NCBI RefSeq assembly: GCF_001642475.1
Contig: NW_019173952.1
Location: forward strand, 62,001 to 126,000
Origin: Fonsecaea monophora
Lineage: Eukaryota > Ascomycota > Eurotiomycetes > Chaetothyriales > Herpotrichiellaceae
Direction of reading: 5' to 3'
DNA length: 64,000 bases
Shown: piece by piece, positions 29,975 through 42,042 of the stretch
How positions within the stretch are numbered: the stretch's first letter is position 1
How the letters are laid out: every line of letters begins with the position of its first letter
Program-made: the position numbers and the translations under genes
The notes under the pieces: generated by a model
Told to the model about the DNA's origin: nothing
Database searches by the model: none
Seen by the model: only the letters and a program-made list of their open reading frames with translations

Positions 29975-32728
29975 GATATGATGTTGTCGTGGCGAATGTG
30001 GCTTCGGGGGGTTGTTGGTTGCTACGAGGCAAAATGATGGAGAGCAGAGAGAAGAGAGGAAGAGTGCGGTATTAACAGCAGAGATAGGCACTCGGCACAA
30101 GCAGACGTATCGATCCGACGTCTCGTCCAAGTCAGGTCAAGTTTCTTTGAAAGTGAAGTTCCTCCGCAAGTCGTAAGTCTTGGAGAGTGCGTCCTCACAA
30201 AATATCAAACGCAAAAGCAATCGACCCAGGTCTGACCGACCACAAGTACGTACATACGTACAGTTACACACAACGCGTATTTGAATCTCCCTTTTTTCTT
30301 TTTCCTTTCTTGGACCCTTTCTTTTTGGATCCTTTTTAAGCCAAGATTTAAGGAGAGGGGAGGGGGGAGGGAAGCGCGCGTTACGAATAATAATAGATAG
30401 GTAGGTAGGCAAGTGCTGGAGCTGTCAGCCGCCAACCGCCAGGAACAAGAAAAGTACTCCACAAGCAAAGCAAGCCGTAGCCAAAGCCGCAGTCGATCTG
30501 ACGGCAAACGTTACGGGGGAAACCAACGCTACATACGGCGTACAGAGGACAGAGTACAGATTTTAATGACGGGGAGGATCGGTAAAGGAATGAGGAGGGG
30601 GGTGGGCGGGCGTGGGAACGGGTAATTACAAGATTACGAGGGCGGGAGTTGGAACTCCTTCGAGGATGAGGACGAGCAGGAGTATGATCTGCGGGAGGGA
30701 GTAGAGGGAAGGAGTATCACCGTTCCACAACTACTCGTACAACCAGGCTAATGAGATTCCATATTACCAGGTGCCAGATCAGGTCTATACTCGGTTTTAC
30801 TCGGTATGGTTTTTTGTATGGGACGTACTCCGTTTGCGGTGTACTTTGGTGGCAGGCAGTGAGACAACGTCGAAGCAATTGCTAAGCATTATTGAATTAG
30901 CCCCCTCCTCCCCCCCCTCCAATGTCCATATCCATATCCATATCCGCAGGGAATACGGAGAATGGACTCTAGTACTCGGTACTTCGGCTAAGTATTGGAG
31001 GAGTGTAGGAGGTTACATAGGAGTGGTGGATGTAACAGAGAGTGAGCCTCCAACACTACGAGATTAGCAGTAGTGGGGTGGCATATCCGTGCGCGAGACA
31101 GGATACTTGTATTCCTTGATACTTGACCCCTCGGTTCCTTGGGAAGAGAAAAAAATGATAAAAATCCCTCTCAACCTGGACAAGATGTGAGTGAGCGTGG
31201 TGATTTTTATTCTCAATGCGGAAAATGGGGTATTTACCACCAAAATGAAAAGAGATGAGACGAGTTGGGAGAAGGATGAGGACGAGGATGAGGAGGAAGA
31301 TGGAAGACGATTGGGAACAGCCACGCGTCAGCACTAGAGATCCAACTCTTTCGCCTGGCGCTCGTTCTAACGCCCTGGTGTCGTGGGTTCTGCAACGAGT
31401 AAGAGATTCCATTCCTCCTTCTGGCTAAGAGTCACCAAGACCATCTGGTATAATAACTGGTAGAGTCGATACTCCTTATCTAGCCTGTGTTCGCACCACA
31501 TACCTACACTACACAGTACTCGCACGCCAATCCTAGTAGTGGTACTGGTCCATTTTGGGGGCGAGGGAAGGGGGAGGAGGGAGGACGGGGAATGCGGCTG
31601 AGAAATTCAAGGAGCATGCCCTCAAATCCCGCACGGGAGAACGCGCCGTGTGTGGTTATGTACTCAAAGTTCAGGACTCGGCACTCGAGAGAAATCATCC
31701 GGAAAAAGAACAAATGTGGCTCTCTTATACTCTTGAGCGGCTATTTTATATTTTATCAGATACACAGGGAGGTTGGTTCTCAGCCTCGTCATGTCAGCCA
31801 GCCTCGTGATGCGGGTTTGGACAAGCACGGGTATAAGTATCAGGATCAACATGGATCCAGCATTCAGTGGTTTCTACATCCTCGTCTAGCATGGCCGCCC
31901 GTCACTTAGCGAGTACACATACATCTCTCTGCCCAATTCAGTCTCAGCCTTGTGACAAGCATTTTCGACGCGAGCTTCAATCTCAATCCCAGACACGATG
32001 GAACGCGCCATTTGCAAATGTGCGCACTGTTTCAGCTGTATGCCTATCTCTCCGTGCGAATCACTCTCCCCTGCTGCCCAGTCGGCAGTGCATAGCCAGG
32101 CCTCCACCCTGCGAACAACATTCTATGTTTATCTTAGAGTACAATTGCAAACTTTTTCTCAATCCACCCGACAGTGCTTTCGTCGCCTCTCGACCATCAA
32201 TCACATCCCTCTCTCCCACCAGGACCCGAAGCATCCACAGAGCTGTTCCTCAATCCCCTTCAATGATTCCGCAGAAATGCTGCCCCCATCTCAGGTCATG
32301 TTCTCCTCCCTATGCCCATGTCACCCTCGCCCCCAAGCACATTTGTTTTCGCAAGGACACGAACTTTCTGTCCCCTCGTCCGTCGAAAACATGTCTAACC
32401 ATCCCATTTCATGTAAAAGAGCAAATCGATCCGATAAAGAAACAAGTGAATAACCATCCAACGCCGTCGCTAATATTCACGTGTTTTGTGTCTTTCTGAA
32501 ACACATTGTGGCCGGTGAAAATATTGCGGAGAGCACTCTGACACAGAGCCTCCTCTTTCCCGCAGGTGACAATTTAGTGGCCGTAAGAAAGTTGCATTAA
32601 AAAGATATCATCCCCATCAGAGTGGTAGTCGAAGACAGAAGGTCAACTGAATGGATCCGTCACTCGCTCGGCCTCTGGATTTTCCGTCTTGGGATAACAT
32701 CCGAATCATATGATGGTACAAAGAGGAC
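29975..32728. other. Gene-free 2.75-kb region
   Basis: This stretch upstream of the MARVEL-like gene and downstream of RPB1 has no frame with family features. It holds a pyrimidine/purine-skewed stretch at about 30290-30400, CCATAT hexamer repeats at about 30926-30949, and several short GAGGA-rich runs. The longest plus-strand frame (31867-32499, 210 aa) has a composition typical of noncoding DNA. It could host a long UTR or ncRNA, but the sequence does not show one. Confidence 0.55.
30926..30949. repeat. CCATAT hexamer microsatellite
   Basis: About four copies of a CCATAT hexamer lie directly after a C-rich tract in the gene-free region. Read directly from the sequence; no function is implied. 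Confidence 0.8.
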
Positions 32729-35700
32729 TCAGTCCTCCTTTGGAGAAGTTGGAGAATATTGTGGGCTGTTCGGAGAGTATTGTGGACTAGTCGCCGACGC
32801 TGAACGAGCCGGTGGGCTTCTTGGGGAAGCATTGTACATCGGACTCGTGGGAGAATAAGATGGACTAGTCGGAGACGTCGGGCTAGTTGGGCTGTAGGTA
32901 GGCGACGTCGGAGAGTAGCTGGGTGACGTCGGAGACTGTTTGTTGGCACCACCACCATACATGGGACTTGTTGGGCTGTACATTGGTGAGGTGGGGCTGT
33001 AGACAGGCGACGTTGGCGACGTCGGCGAGGTGGGACTGAAAGCCGGAGAAGTCGGTGAGTAGCTTGGAGAGGTTGGTGACCCGTATGCTGGAGACGTAGG
33101 TGAATAGTTGGGCGACGTCGGCGAATAGCTCGGCGAAGTCGGCGACGCCTGGTAACCAGGTGAGGTTGGCGAGTATGCTGGTGAGGTCGGCGTAAAGGCA
33201 GGGCTGGCCGGCGAGAACGATGGTGACGTTGGTCCAAAGCCAGGGCTCGTTGCGCCAAACATGGGAGATGTTGGTGAATAGCCGGCAGTGGGCGAAAAGC
33301 CAGGCGAGCTTGGGCTGGTACCGCCGAACGGACTGGCAGGTGAGTAACCACCAGGGCTGCGCGAACCATATGGACTGAATCCTCCAGCTCCACCAAATCC
33401 AGGTTGGTAGTCGGTAAATCCTCCTGGAGTTTCCGAGCCAGCAGCGATGATGGGAGAGAAAGACGCCCCGTAGTCTGGAGACCCCAGGTAGCCACTGTCT
33501 TGCATTGGCGAGCCAGTGTCATAGGGGGTAGCAGCCCCATCGAGGAGTTGCTGCGAGCCTTTAACACCAATGGCACCACCAAGCCCAAGGTTGGCATTGT
33601 CCGTGACAACGGTAGACAGCATGTTCTGATCCAGAAGGATCTCCATTGTTCCAGTACCTACGGGTGCAGGTTGGCCCAGGATCAGATTCTCAGAGACACC
33701 TTTGCAGTCGTCGAGTTCGCCGGCTGCTGCCGCCTCGAGCAGAATCTCAACAGTCTGTTCGAAAGAACATCTCATCAGAGCGCCAGTATCGGACTTGTTA
33801 ATGCCATGACGAGTAACAGCCATGACATATCCGCGGGCAGTCATCACGTCGCACAAGATGCCCAGATGGCGAGCGTTGACATAAGAACCATCGAACGACA
33901 ACACTTGGGTCAACTCGCGCAGGATTGCAGCACGAGTAGCCTCAATTCCGAGAACCTCGAAGATTTCCGTGAAACGATTGGTATAAGTGCGAGATGTGTC
34001 CACTCCTTCAATGGCAAGAACCTTTGCGAAAGAACTTCCAGTAGTTTCGAGCACGTACTCGTTGCATCGAGGATCGCTCTTTGCCATGTACACCGAGCCG
34101 TCTTCATTGATAATGGCACGACTCTTTTGATCAATGAAGGCTCTTGAGACGCCGGGAACACCGTGGAAGGTTAGGTGGTCAAGCATTTCGTTCAAAAAGC
34201 GTCGAAGGACTTCATCATCCTCTTTGCGCTCGTCATCCTCATCCTTGCCATAGTTCTGGACAAGGCGGACACGAATGATTTGCTCGTCGGCATTGATATC
34301 GCTGAAGATAACCGAGAGATCCTTGCCGTAGGTTGCCTTGATTCTCGATGCGACATCTGTAATGTTGAGCCCCTTGTCCAAAAGTCTTGCACGACTGAGC
34401 GTAATGCGGAGCAACCACTTGGAGTGTAGCGCAAGATCTTGATCTGTATCTTCGGGAATGATAAAGTACGATTCGACCATGTCAAGATCTTCGGGGATGA
34501 TGGTGCTCTGAATGTCGGGGTCGTACCACAGTTCGCAGGTCTCTGCCACGGATCGCAGGTTGGTATGCTGTACACGACTCCGCAGAAGCTTGGCTGCTTC
34601 TTTGTCGCCAGCATTTTCTGGAAGCTGGTACACAGTCATTGACGGGGTTCGGATGTTCTGCGAAACGTTCAAAATCTCCTTGAGACGAGGTACACCCAAA
34701 GTGACGTTCTTCGCTGACACACCAGTAAAGTGGAAAGTGTTCAAGGTCATCTGCGTCGCAGGTTCACCAATGGATTGGGCAGCGAGAACACCAACCATCT
34801 CGCCCGGATTTGCATGTGCAGCGATGAATCGACTCTCAACCGCGCCGATAATATTGTCAAAGGCCAATCTGTTTACACCATGCTCAAGAACAAGCCGCTT
34901 GTACGCCAGCCGCGAGCGAAGTTGAGCCTTCAGCAAGAGCGTCGCATTGTCTTGGGCTTCTTTCGAGATGGGGTCTTCCCCACGGACGATGACAAGTCGT
35001 TCCAGCAACTGCTTCACGGCAGTAAGCGCATGGCGGGGATCAAGGTCGGTCTTGTCGCCACGACGGATCTTAAAGTTCTTCTGAGCTTGGTCAATGATAC
35101 GCCCAATGTTGAGAGGCAACTGCATCGAGTCTTCAGTGCCTTTACCCATCTTTCGCAAGAAGTCTTGAGACGTCCGCAGAGCTTCGTACTCTTCATCAAA
35201 CATCTCCTGGAGTTCGGTATCACCTTGAAGCTCTCTTGCTTGGAGCAGTCTGCCTTTCCACATGGAAATGTCTCCGCTCATGATGTCTACCATGTAGCGG
35301 TCATTGAAGGCTTTGTCTGACATGGTGATGATATCGACCTTTTGGTTCTCGATATGGGCACCATCCAAGCCATCCTCACCATAAATGAACTGAACCACGT
35401 TTCCACGCGAATCCCGGACAGTAGAGTCATACTTGACAGTGACCTCCTCGAGAGCTTTGACGAGACGACGTTGGATATAACCCGTTTCCGCGGTCTTGAC
35501 AGCAGTATCGATAAGACCCTCACGACCAGCCATGGCATGGAAGAAGAACTCTGTGGGAGTCAATCCACGAAGGTACGAATTCTCCACGAAGCCTCTTGAA
35601 GGAGCAGAGTAATCGTCTTTTGCAAAGTGAGGCAGGGTGCGATACTTGAAGCCGAAGGGGATACGTTTTCCTTCCACAGCCTGCTGGCCAACGATAGCAG

Positions 35701-38142
35701 TCATCTGAGCAATGTTGATGGTAGAGCCTTTTGAACCAGCACGAGCCATGGTGATAGCGTTGTTCAGATCTTTCAAGCTGTTTTCGGTTGCAGCACCGGC
35801 TTGATCACGAGCCTGATTGAGAGAGTTCATCACTTTGCTCTCGAATGTTTGACGAACGTTCATACCCGGAGAAGGCTCGAGCTCCTCGTTGTACGCCTTT
35901 TTGGTGATCTCATCAACCTCTGCCTTCTTGGTATCAACGGCATCTTGAATCTTTTGCACAGTGTCAGGGTCGGGTACTGTGTCTCCGATACCGATACTGA
36001 ACCCGTTATGGAGAAGCCAGTAGTTGACCACAGTCTGTGCACCATTGAAGAAAGCCCGCGCCGTGTCATGACCGAACTCGTTGACGATGGTGTGAATAAT
36101 GCCACCAGCACTAGTGCCGACAAATTTCTTGCTGAACAGGCCGAACATAAGGTTGCCCTCAAGGACCATAAGACCAGTGTCATTAGTGGGTACGTAGGGG
36201 TCTTCACCCTTGGCATCAAGCCTCTCGAGGTTTAGGGCAGGTGGGAGCACCATGCTGATCATCTGCTTCCCCGTCCAGCGAGGCGTTGGCTTGATGATAG
36301 CTGGCTGTGGAATCACCCCATCCCAATCCGGAACCCATAGCATGACGTTCATGACTTGATCTTTTGTCAAGAAGACATCACGACGGCAGATCTTGTAGAT
36401 ACCACAAAGCGTGTCTTGGATAATACCCATGAGAGGAGCATTACGCTGTGGTGACACGATGTTGAGAGGCACCATGCAAAGGTTGGCGAGCTCGGCTCGA
36501 GATTCTTCGCTCTGAGGAACGTGCAAGTTCATTTCATCACCGTCGAAATCAGCATTGTAGGGCGTAGTGACGGAAAGGTTGAGTCGGAAGGTCGAGTAGG
36601 GCATAACTCGGACACGATGACCCATCATAGACTCCTTATGAAGAGATGGCTGACGGTTGAAGAGAATAACGTCTCCGTCTTGGATGTGGCGCTCAACGAT
36701 CCAGCCATACTGAAGAGTCATCTCTCCAGCACGTTTGTGATGTCGCAGATCAATACGTTCTCCGGTGTCCCGAATCACGTATCGCGCACCCGGATGGTCA
36801 TTTGGCCCGTTTCTGACAAGGCGTCTCAGCCGGTCAATCGTGAACGGTGTGACTCTTTCCGGGTAAGTCAATGTGCGGGCGATGCTTCGAGGAACACCAA
36901 CTTCATCGAGAGAAAGGTTGGGATCACCAGTGATGACAGTACGGGCGGAGAAGTCAACACGCTTTCCCATCAAGTTCTGGCGCAGTCTGCCTTCCTTACC
37001 CTTGAGTCGAGCTCGAATTGATTTGATGGGCCGACCACTCTTGTGCTGTGCTTTGTCCAGTCCGGCAATCTCATTGTCCATATAGGTGGCAATATGATAC
37101 TGGAGGAGATCACAAAGATCAATCTTGATGTGGTCAGGTGTGCCGTCAACTTCAGTTCGCAGCACCGCTTGGTTGGCACGAATGATATCACCCAGTTTGA
37201 AAGTAAGATCGTCTTCACCCCGCTGGCCCTGTCCGCTGCCGTCGACACTGATACTGGGTCGGACTGGTGGAGGAGGGACAGGGAGCGCAGACAAGATCAT
37301 CCACTCCGGGCGGGCGTAATCAAGGCTGAGACCCATCAACTCCAAGGTCTCATCGGTCAAAGTGCGGAAAGTGTTCAGAGCATCTTGTGGAAAGATCCGC
37401 TTCTTGTCGGGAGTTACATCTTCATCGTCCTCGCCTTTCCGCGGCTTCCAAGTCGCCCACAACTGCAATCCAGTTCTTCGAATGTCAGGTTGTGCATTGC
37501 CACAACCACCATGCTTGGGTTGAGGAGGTCCTTTCAGAGGCTGGTCGGGGTCGTCGATGGGATCGGCTTCGCAAACGTTTCGAGGCTTGCTGAGTCGCCA
37601 CACTGCTTCGAAGCGGCGCTTTCGGTCTCGAATCGAGATTGCGTGTCGAAATTCTTCGGTCTGGATTTCATCAAGGTCAGCAGCGATAAATAAGAGGATA
37701 AGACGCTGGAAAGACTAACATCAAGCGCCTTAATCTTGCCACAGTTGTGGCAGACCGTCTCCAAAATCTTCTTGACTTTGTTCATGAAGCCATAGTGATA
37801 GACTGGAGTTGCAAGCTTGATGACACCAAAGTGACCAGGGCACTCGGCCATGTTTTCTTCACAAGTACTGCATTTGAAATTGCGATCGATTGTTCCGAGA
37901 TGAGGATCGTTCGGACCTTTCTCGCGAGGTCTGAGGCGCTGCTCATCCCTGGTCAAACAGTGTTAGAAAGCAATGATCAGGGCAAGTGATTTTTGTCTTT
38001 TATTTTCTACATACATCGTCTCAGGATATTCGATGTCGATGACCGCGAGGCGCTCGGTCTCTTTGGCGGAGAAGAGGCCAAATTGAATCTCCTCGACTGT
38101 GCGCAGAGGCGCGCTCGAGTAAGGGAAATTGAGGCTCGCCAT
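32729..38142 (-). CDS. RPB1: RNA polymerase II largest subunit RPB1
   Basis: This is the catalytic subunit of nuclear RNA polymerase II. Exons 38142-38015, 37948-37720 and 37660-32729 give 1762 aa. The N-terminal clamp zinc sites are [16 protein letters not shown] and CHNCGKI, completed by NVCEAD and GGCGN. The catalytic aspartates are in [12 protein letters not shown]. The bridge-helix/trigger-loop part is recognised by [20 protein letters not shown] and [11 protein letters not shown]. The C-terminal domain starts at about 33300 on this strand. It has only about 11 exact YSPTSP hexads, diluted by variants such as FGPTSP and SPT triplets, and is split by a GGGANKQ spacer. It ends in a KED acidic tip. 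Introns are only at the 5' end (66 and 59 bp). The start codon has purine at -3 context. Confidence 0.97.
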
Positions 38143-39243
38143 GGTCGCTCGTGGTTATCCCAGTGATCTCGCGTTATCCTTGTGAGACGAATATTTTACT
38201 CTTGTCACGATCTGGGATGACCGCAGTCCTTGCACGGGTGGCTGCGCGGTGCTGGTCAGGGATGACCTTCGCCCTGTCGGGCCGCCCAAAACAATGCCGT
38301 GTTGTCCTCCAGCTGCGCTCTTGACCAATTCTCTTGATTGTGATCCAAAACTTCCTGGAAAGCGATCGGCTCGCCTGCTGGAACGCGTAAATTCGTGGGC
38401 GCGATCGTTTAGAGATAGGTTGGGTGGGGTTGTTGATGAGGAAGAGGATGAGGAAGGGATGAGAAGGTCAGCGCAAAATTTGAGAGATGAAAGGGCGAGC
38501 GGCTGCCTGCGCCGCGCCAAGACAATCAGCCCAGAAGCGAAAGGCGGATTTTTAGCGGCTAGGCTCGCCTCCTTTCAGCCTCACCTTATTCATTCAGTGA
38601 CAACAATCACGCAGATTCACCAGGTACAGAGAGCAGTGAACGTCAAGTGAATCTGAGCTCAAGATTTACTCGGTCGCTTTCTTCATTTGCAGGGTCACTG
38701 AGTCAAATGGGACTTTCAATTGTCCCGTGCGGGTTTGTTATGGGGAGGTCAACATCAAAGCTCTGCCCGTCTCAGGAGAAACAAGCTAGACGAGGAGGTA
38801 TCTACGGGTAAAAACACAAACTGTGTCCGAAGTCCAACTTTGCACAATGCCACTAAAGATCTCTCTACCATGAGAATGTCGATGACACAAAGATACAGTA
38901 TGTGATAGACAATGTGTTTGAGAGGTACAAAGAACTACTTCCGTCGTATTGGGTTTCGTTTGGTTGGCAGCCTTTGTGAAGTACAGTGTTGTCACTTAAG
39001 TTGACTTATAGTGACAAACATTGTAGAAGTTATCACTAACAAGAATCTGTCCTCACCGTTGCTCCTTTCCTATCTCGTTATCTCATCGTTCTCGCTTGAC
39101 TTTCCATTTCCAGCTTGCCATCCCCTATCACGTGACCGTGCTAACAATGTCGCCAGTACCAGATGTGGAAACAGACGCATTTCGTCAAGCGGCTTTGAAG
39201 CCTCCATGCTTTCGTGAGACTCCATCAAATCAACAAGTGCATC
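38143..39243. promoter_or_regulatory. Divergent promoter region RPB1 / SWD1
   Basis: This 1.1-kb region separates the oppositely oriented RPB1 and SWD1 start codons, so it must contain both promoters. An ATG at 39147 opens a 53-codon upstream frame that overlaps the SWD1 start. No other gene is supported. Confidence 0.5.
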
Positions 39244-40856
39244 ATGAATTTGGCACTGATAGATCCGTTCCAATTAGCTCAAGACTCTCCGGATGCTCTT
39301 ACAAATGACCTCAGTATGTTCAGCTGGCGATCCGTTGAAAGTGGAAGGAAACAAATTTGTCAAAACCAGTACTGATTCAACTTCAGGATCCGGCCATGCC
39401 ACCACTCTGAGATTTAGTCGCAAGGGCGACTATCTCGCCTCCGGTAGGGTGGATGGAAAGATCATAATTTGGTCAGTGCAGATTTGGCAGCTCGATCGAA
39501 ATTGGTGGGTAATGACTGACACGTCATTCAAGGGACATGGAGACGTTCGGGGTTGCCATGAAACTACATGGTCACTGGAGGCAGATTCAAAGTTTGAGGT
39601 ACGTCTCTTCAATATAATTCATTGACACGCTCCTAAGGTCTTTCAGCTGGTCTCGAGATGGCCGCTACCTCTTGTCAGCATCCCAGGACTGTAGAGCCTG
39701 TCTTTGGGACTTGCAAACTCAAGAACGTATCCGCACCGTCAAATTCGAAGCGCCAATCTACACAGCGGAACTTCACCCTTACAACTACAAGCTCTTTGTC
39801 GCCTCCCTTTTCGAAGACAGACCATATTTGGTTGATATCACCGAAGTCATTCCTGTCAAGCGCGTCCTTCCTACTACTCCGTTAAGTGATAGCATCCCTC
39901 GATTCGAGAACAAGCAAGCCACCACCTCGGCAATTTTCTCCGTGCTGGGTAATCATATCATTACCGGCACCTCGAAGGGGTACATCAATATTTTGGAGAC
40001 CGAGTCGCGCAAGATCATTCACTCCACTAAGATCTCCGCTGGTCTTATTTCCCTGCTCCGCCTGACCACCAATGGTCGCCAGCTTCTCGCTAACAGCACC
40101 GATCGCATCATCCGCACCATCAATCTGCCTGATTTGAGTCTGATCACTCCCTCCACCGCCCCCGACACTGACCCCAGCAGTAGCGATGACCACCATGAGC
40201 GCGACCCTGCCACCCTTGCAGAAAACATTGTCCTCAATGTCGAACACAAATTCCAAGACCTGGTCAACCGCCTTCGCTGGAACCACTGCGCCTTCAGCCA
40301 TAGCTCCTCCACCGGCATCGCGGATTACGTGACGGCCTCCACCTATATGAAGAAGGATATCTACATCTGGGAACTCCGCTCCAACTCTCTCCTCCGAATT
40401 CTGGAAAACCGTGAGGAGCCCGCAATCATTGAATGGCACCCTTCTCGTCCCCTGCTAGCCTGCACAAGCATTGAAACGGGTAGCATCCAGATCTGGGGCA
40501 TCGAGCCACAACAAAAGTGGTCCGCATTGGCTCCTGATTTCACGGAATTGACAGAAAATGTCGAGTACATTGAGCGTGAGGATGAGTTCGACGAGTACCC
40601 ACAAGAAGAACATCAGAAGCGCCGCCTGGACAGAGAAGACGAAGATGTTGATATCCTGACGGTCGAGAGGAAGATGGGCGAAGAAGATAGCTTCGTCTTG
40701 CCGGTGCTGTACGACATTGAGGACTCGGATGGGGATGATCAGGAACTGGTGAGACACGGCGTCGGCACCCTGAGGAAGAAGGATGTCAATGAAGGGAAGG
40801 AGTATGAGAATGATGGAGACGAGGTGCCCAAGACAATAAGGAGACGGAAGTATTAA
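39244..40856 (+). CDS. SWD1: COMPASS subunit Swd1 (RbBP5 homologue)
   Basis: This WD40-repeat subunit of the Set1/COMPASS complex methylates H3K4 in the nucleus; RbBP5 is the human counterpart. Four exons, 39244-39313, 39387-39471, 39533-39598 and 39647-40856, give 476 aa. Joining them yields the family order MNLALIDPFQLAQD, SGHATTLRFSRKGDYLASGR, then WDMETFGVAMKLHGHWRQIQ and SLSWSRDGRYLLSASQD. Later come ELHPYNYKLFVASLFEDRPY and NVEYIEREDEFDEYP, both typical of fungal Swd1. The C-terminus is acidic (EDSDGDDQE), then basic (RRRKY). Exon 3 is only 66 nt. Intron 3 has GTACG..CAG; intron 2 has an AAG acceptor, so that junction was chosen mainly by protein match. Neighbouring RPB1 and RPB2 encode the machinery it works with. 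Confidence 0.9.
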
Positions 40857-42042
40857 CGAAATAATCGACGGTGACGACGGTGGTACGGCTTGATATTCCC
40901 ACAGACTTGGAAGGGGGGTTTTGTCGATCAGCCAGGCGTTTTGTTACGGAAGAGCCCAGCGCAGCTAGCAGACAATTTGAGCATGGTTCAGGACAGGCGC
41001 GGGGACTGGCTCCTTGGAAACTATGATAGTTGGTTCATGCGGACAGCGAAAAGGCGGAACGGTGGTGCTCAGCGGCGTTTCTAGAGGATGTACTACCGAT
41101 ACTGCGGAGCGACTGAAAACGGGCACGAACAAGTATGAAAGATTGGGTTCAGTTGATTGAGGGCCGCATGGAAATGGCTCTGATGCCTCCCACGGACCTT
41201 GTCGAGGTCCAAGAAGTGTTTTATGCATTCCCGACTTTAGAGGACTGAGCACCAGTAAGTCTGAGAGACTACGTCTGTAAAACGTCAGGACGATTGCTGC
41301 TCGCTAATTTCAATCATTCCTCTCTGCGCATCGTGTCTTCATAATTTGCAGTTCAATCAGGCATTTCAGATCGCGGAGGTCTCAGTCTCAGTCTGCGGCA
41401 GCTGGACATCGCACAGGTCATTGGACGGTTCGGGCCGGAATGCGACAAGACACAACTGCGAGAATCCGTTCAACCGTGGCCACCCCGAGTTCCGGTTACA
41501 TTTCTTTGACCGTTGAAACTGATGAGATTTATGGTCCAGATATCCATCCCAGCAACAATTCCGGTGAATGTTATGGATAGGTCTGGATCTTCTTTAGCAA
41601 CATGGAATGCACTAACAATGCATCAGGAAATTGGTGGTGGCAGAAGTCGGATGTTTTGATCTCGTAGGTGGTCGACGGGTGGGTAATGGCAGCCTCAACT
41701 TTGGAACAAATGAGAGTGCATTAATCTGAGCATCTCAAACACCAGCTACTACTTGTGTAAGGTCTTCTATTCAGTCTGATGTAAAGCAGTGTTGTATGTG
41801 CTGCAGTGACATTGTATTTTCGTGCTCCTCGGCACAATTGACGAATTGACTTCCTGTTACGGAAAATGTGGCAGACGCTCAAATGGAAACTCTGCCGAGC
41901 CTCAATTGCGGTTGTCCGGATCTTTCTGCCCTGAACGCTTTTCCTATGTTTTCCGGTGGTGCAATACTTCTCTTCTCTTTCTTCTTTCACAAGGATAAAA
42001 GATGACAATGGGTCCCTGAATAGGCCTGCCCATCGAGCAGTC
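40857..42042. other. Intergenic, CTNNBL1-homologue promoter
   Basis: This 1.2-kb region between two plus-strand genes shows no frame with family features and no clear RNA gene. It should contain the SWD1 3' end and the promoter of the next gene. Confidence 0.6.

Noticed and set aside
31867..32499. 210-codon plus-strand frame in the gene-free region
   Set aside because: Composition rich in Ser, Pro and His without domain, intron or family sign; an overlapping frame of similar length is equally open.
32617..33609. 330-codon minus-strand frame overlapping the RPB1 CTD
   Set aside because: It is a shifted-frame shadow of the repetitive heptad region; the repeat period keeps several frames open. 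The RPB1 frame explains the sequence.
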